Shown: positions 63,928 to 64,000 of the stretch, piece by piece
Numbering within the stretch: the first letter of the stretch is position 1
Layout of the letters: the number at the start of each line of letters is the position of its first letter
Assembly (NCBI RefSeq): GCF_003048775.2
Contig: NZ_CP049272.1
Span: 1,488,001-1,552,000, forward strand
Length of the DNA: 64,000 nt
Direction of reading: 5' to 3'
Origin: Campylobacter concisus
GTDB lineage: Bacteria > Campylobacterota > Campylobacteria > Campylobacterales > Campylobacteraceae
Position numbers and translations under genes: made by a program
The notes under the pieces: generated by a model
Told to the model about the DNA's origin: nothing
Database searches by the model: none
The model's input: the letters and a program-made list of their open reading frames with translations, nothing else

Positions 63928-64000
63928 TTACTTAATTGTGAGTCTTCTTCGATTTTTATTAACTTAGCAAAAATTTCTGCCATTGCTTGCCTTTGTTCGG
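63928..64000 (-). CDS. C-terminal end of a gene running off the right edge
   Basis: On the minus strand the last 24 codons read EQRQAMAEIFAKLIKIEEDS, then QLSK and TAA at 63928-63930. The phase is open to the window edge and helical in character. Too short to identify. It ends about 34 bases before the rpsB -10 box on the same strand, so rpsB may also receive read-through. Confidence 0.45.

Noticed and set aside
1-64000. CRISPR array or phase-variable homopolymer tract
   Set aside because: No regularly spaced short repeats; the longest G or C runs are five bases, too short for the usual slippage tracts in this genus.

Overview
The window reads as chromosome of a Campylobacter species, most like the C. 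concisus/C. curvus group. Evidence: AT-rich sequence, dense overlapping operons, Campylobacter-type promoters (extended -10 TATAAT after T-rich runs), and gene orders that I recall from C. jejuni: gpmI/mraY/murD; fdxA-ndk-yceD-rpmF-plsX-fabH; folB-cosR-ppx-fliO-fliN-trpABFD; recR-racS-racR/dnaJ; gatC-cvpA-fur-lysS-glyA-DUF1882-SPOR-aroE; coaX-hisG; rpsB-tsf-ABC. The species call is an inference from content, not from a database search.

Layout. 1-3291: glycolysis and peptidoglycan precursor genes (gpmI cut by the window start, mraY, murD). 3436-8994: an AT-rich accessory island. It holds a large two-domain peptidoglycan-hydrolase-like gene cut by one in-frame stop, two tandem secreted paralogues, a GH19 (chitinase/lysozyme) C-terminal fragment, a lipoprotein and a further remnant. 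I read it as an eroding toxin/immunity locus. 9066-10097: PolB-type exonuclease. 10161-21069: lipooligosaccharide (LOS) locus from waaC and htrB to a WaaL-like ligase, with six glycosyltransferases, two CE4 deacetylases and an unassigned P-loop gene. 21131-32811: uvrA, ferredoxin, ndk, the yceD-rpmF-plsX-fabH lipid/ribosome operon, ahpC, a PilZ protein, a HerA-like ATPase, plsY and folB.

32888-44721: CosR-type regulator with an overlapping histidine kinase, ppx/gppA, a flagellar switch group (FliO-like, FliN, CheX-like), trpA-B-F-GD (no trpE or trpC here), recR and RacRS. 44844-49227: dnaJ, a 640-base intergenic region with three long palindromic repeats and a GC-rich structured block, pyk, and an orphan TRAP solute-binding protein. 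49349-56806: a long minus-strand operon from gatC to aroE that includes fur and a lone pilT. 56934-60054: membrane protein, BamB-like lipoprotein, small protein, coaX, hisG.

60055-61281 has no intact gene; it carries remnants of a multihaem cytochrome c and a NapC/NirT-type quinol dehydrogenase. 61282-63778: LolD-like ABC ATPase, tsf, rpsB. A gene running off the right edge contributes its last codons on the minus strand.

Other gene-free stretches over 300 bases are 8561-9065 (decayed coding remnants) and 45987-46628 (repeats). I found no tRNA, rRNA, CRISPR array, transposase or integrase.
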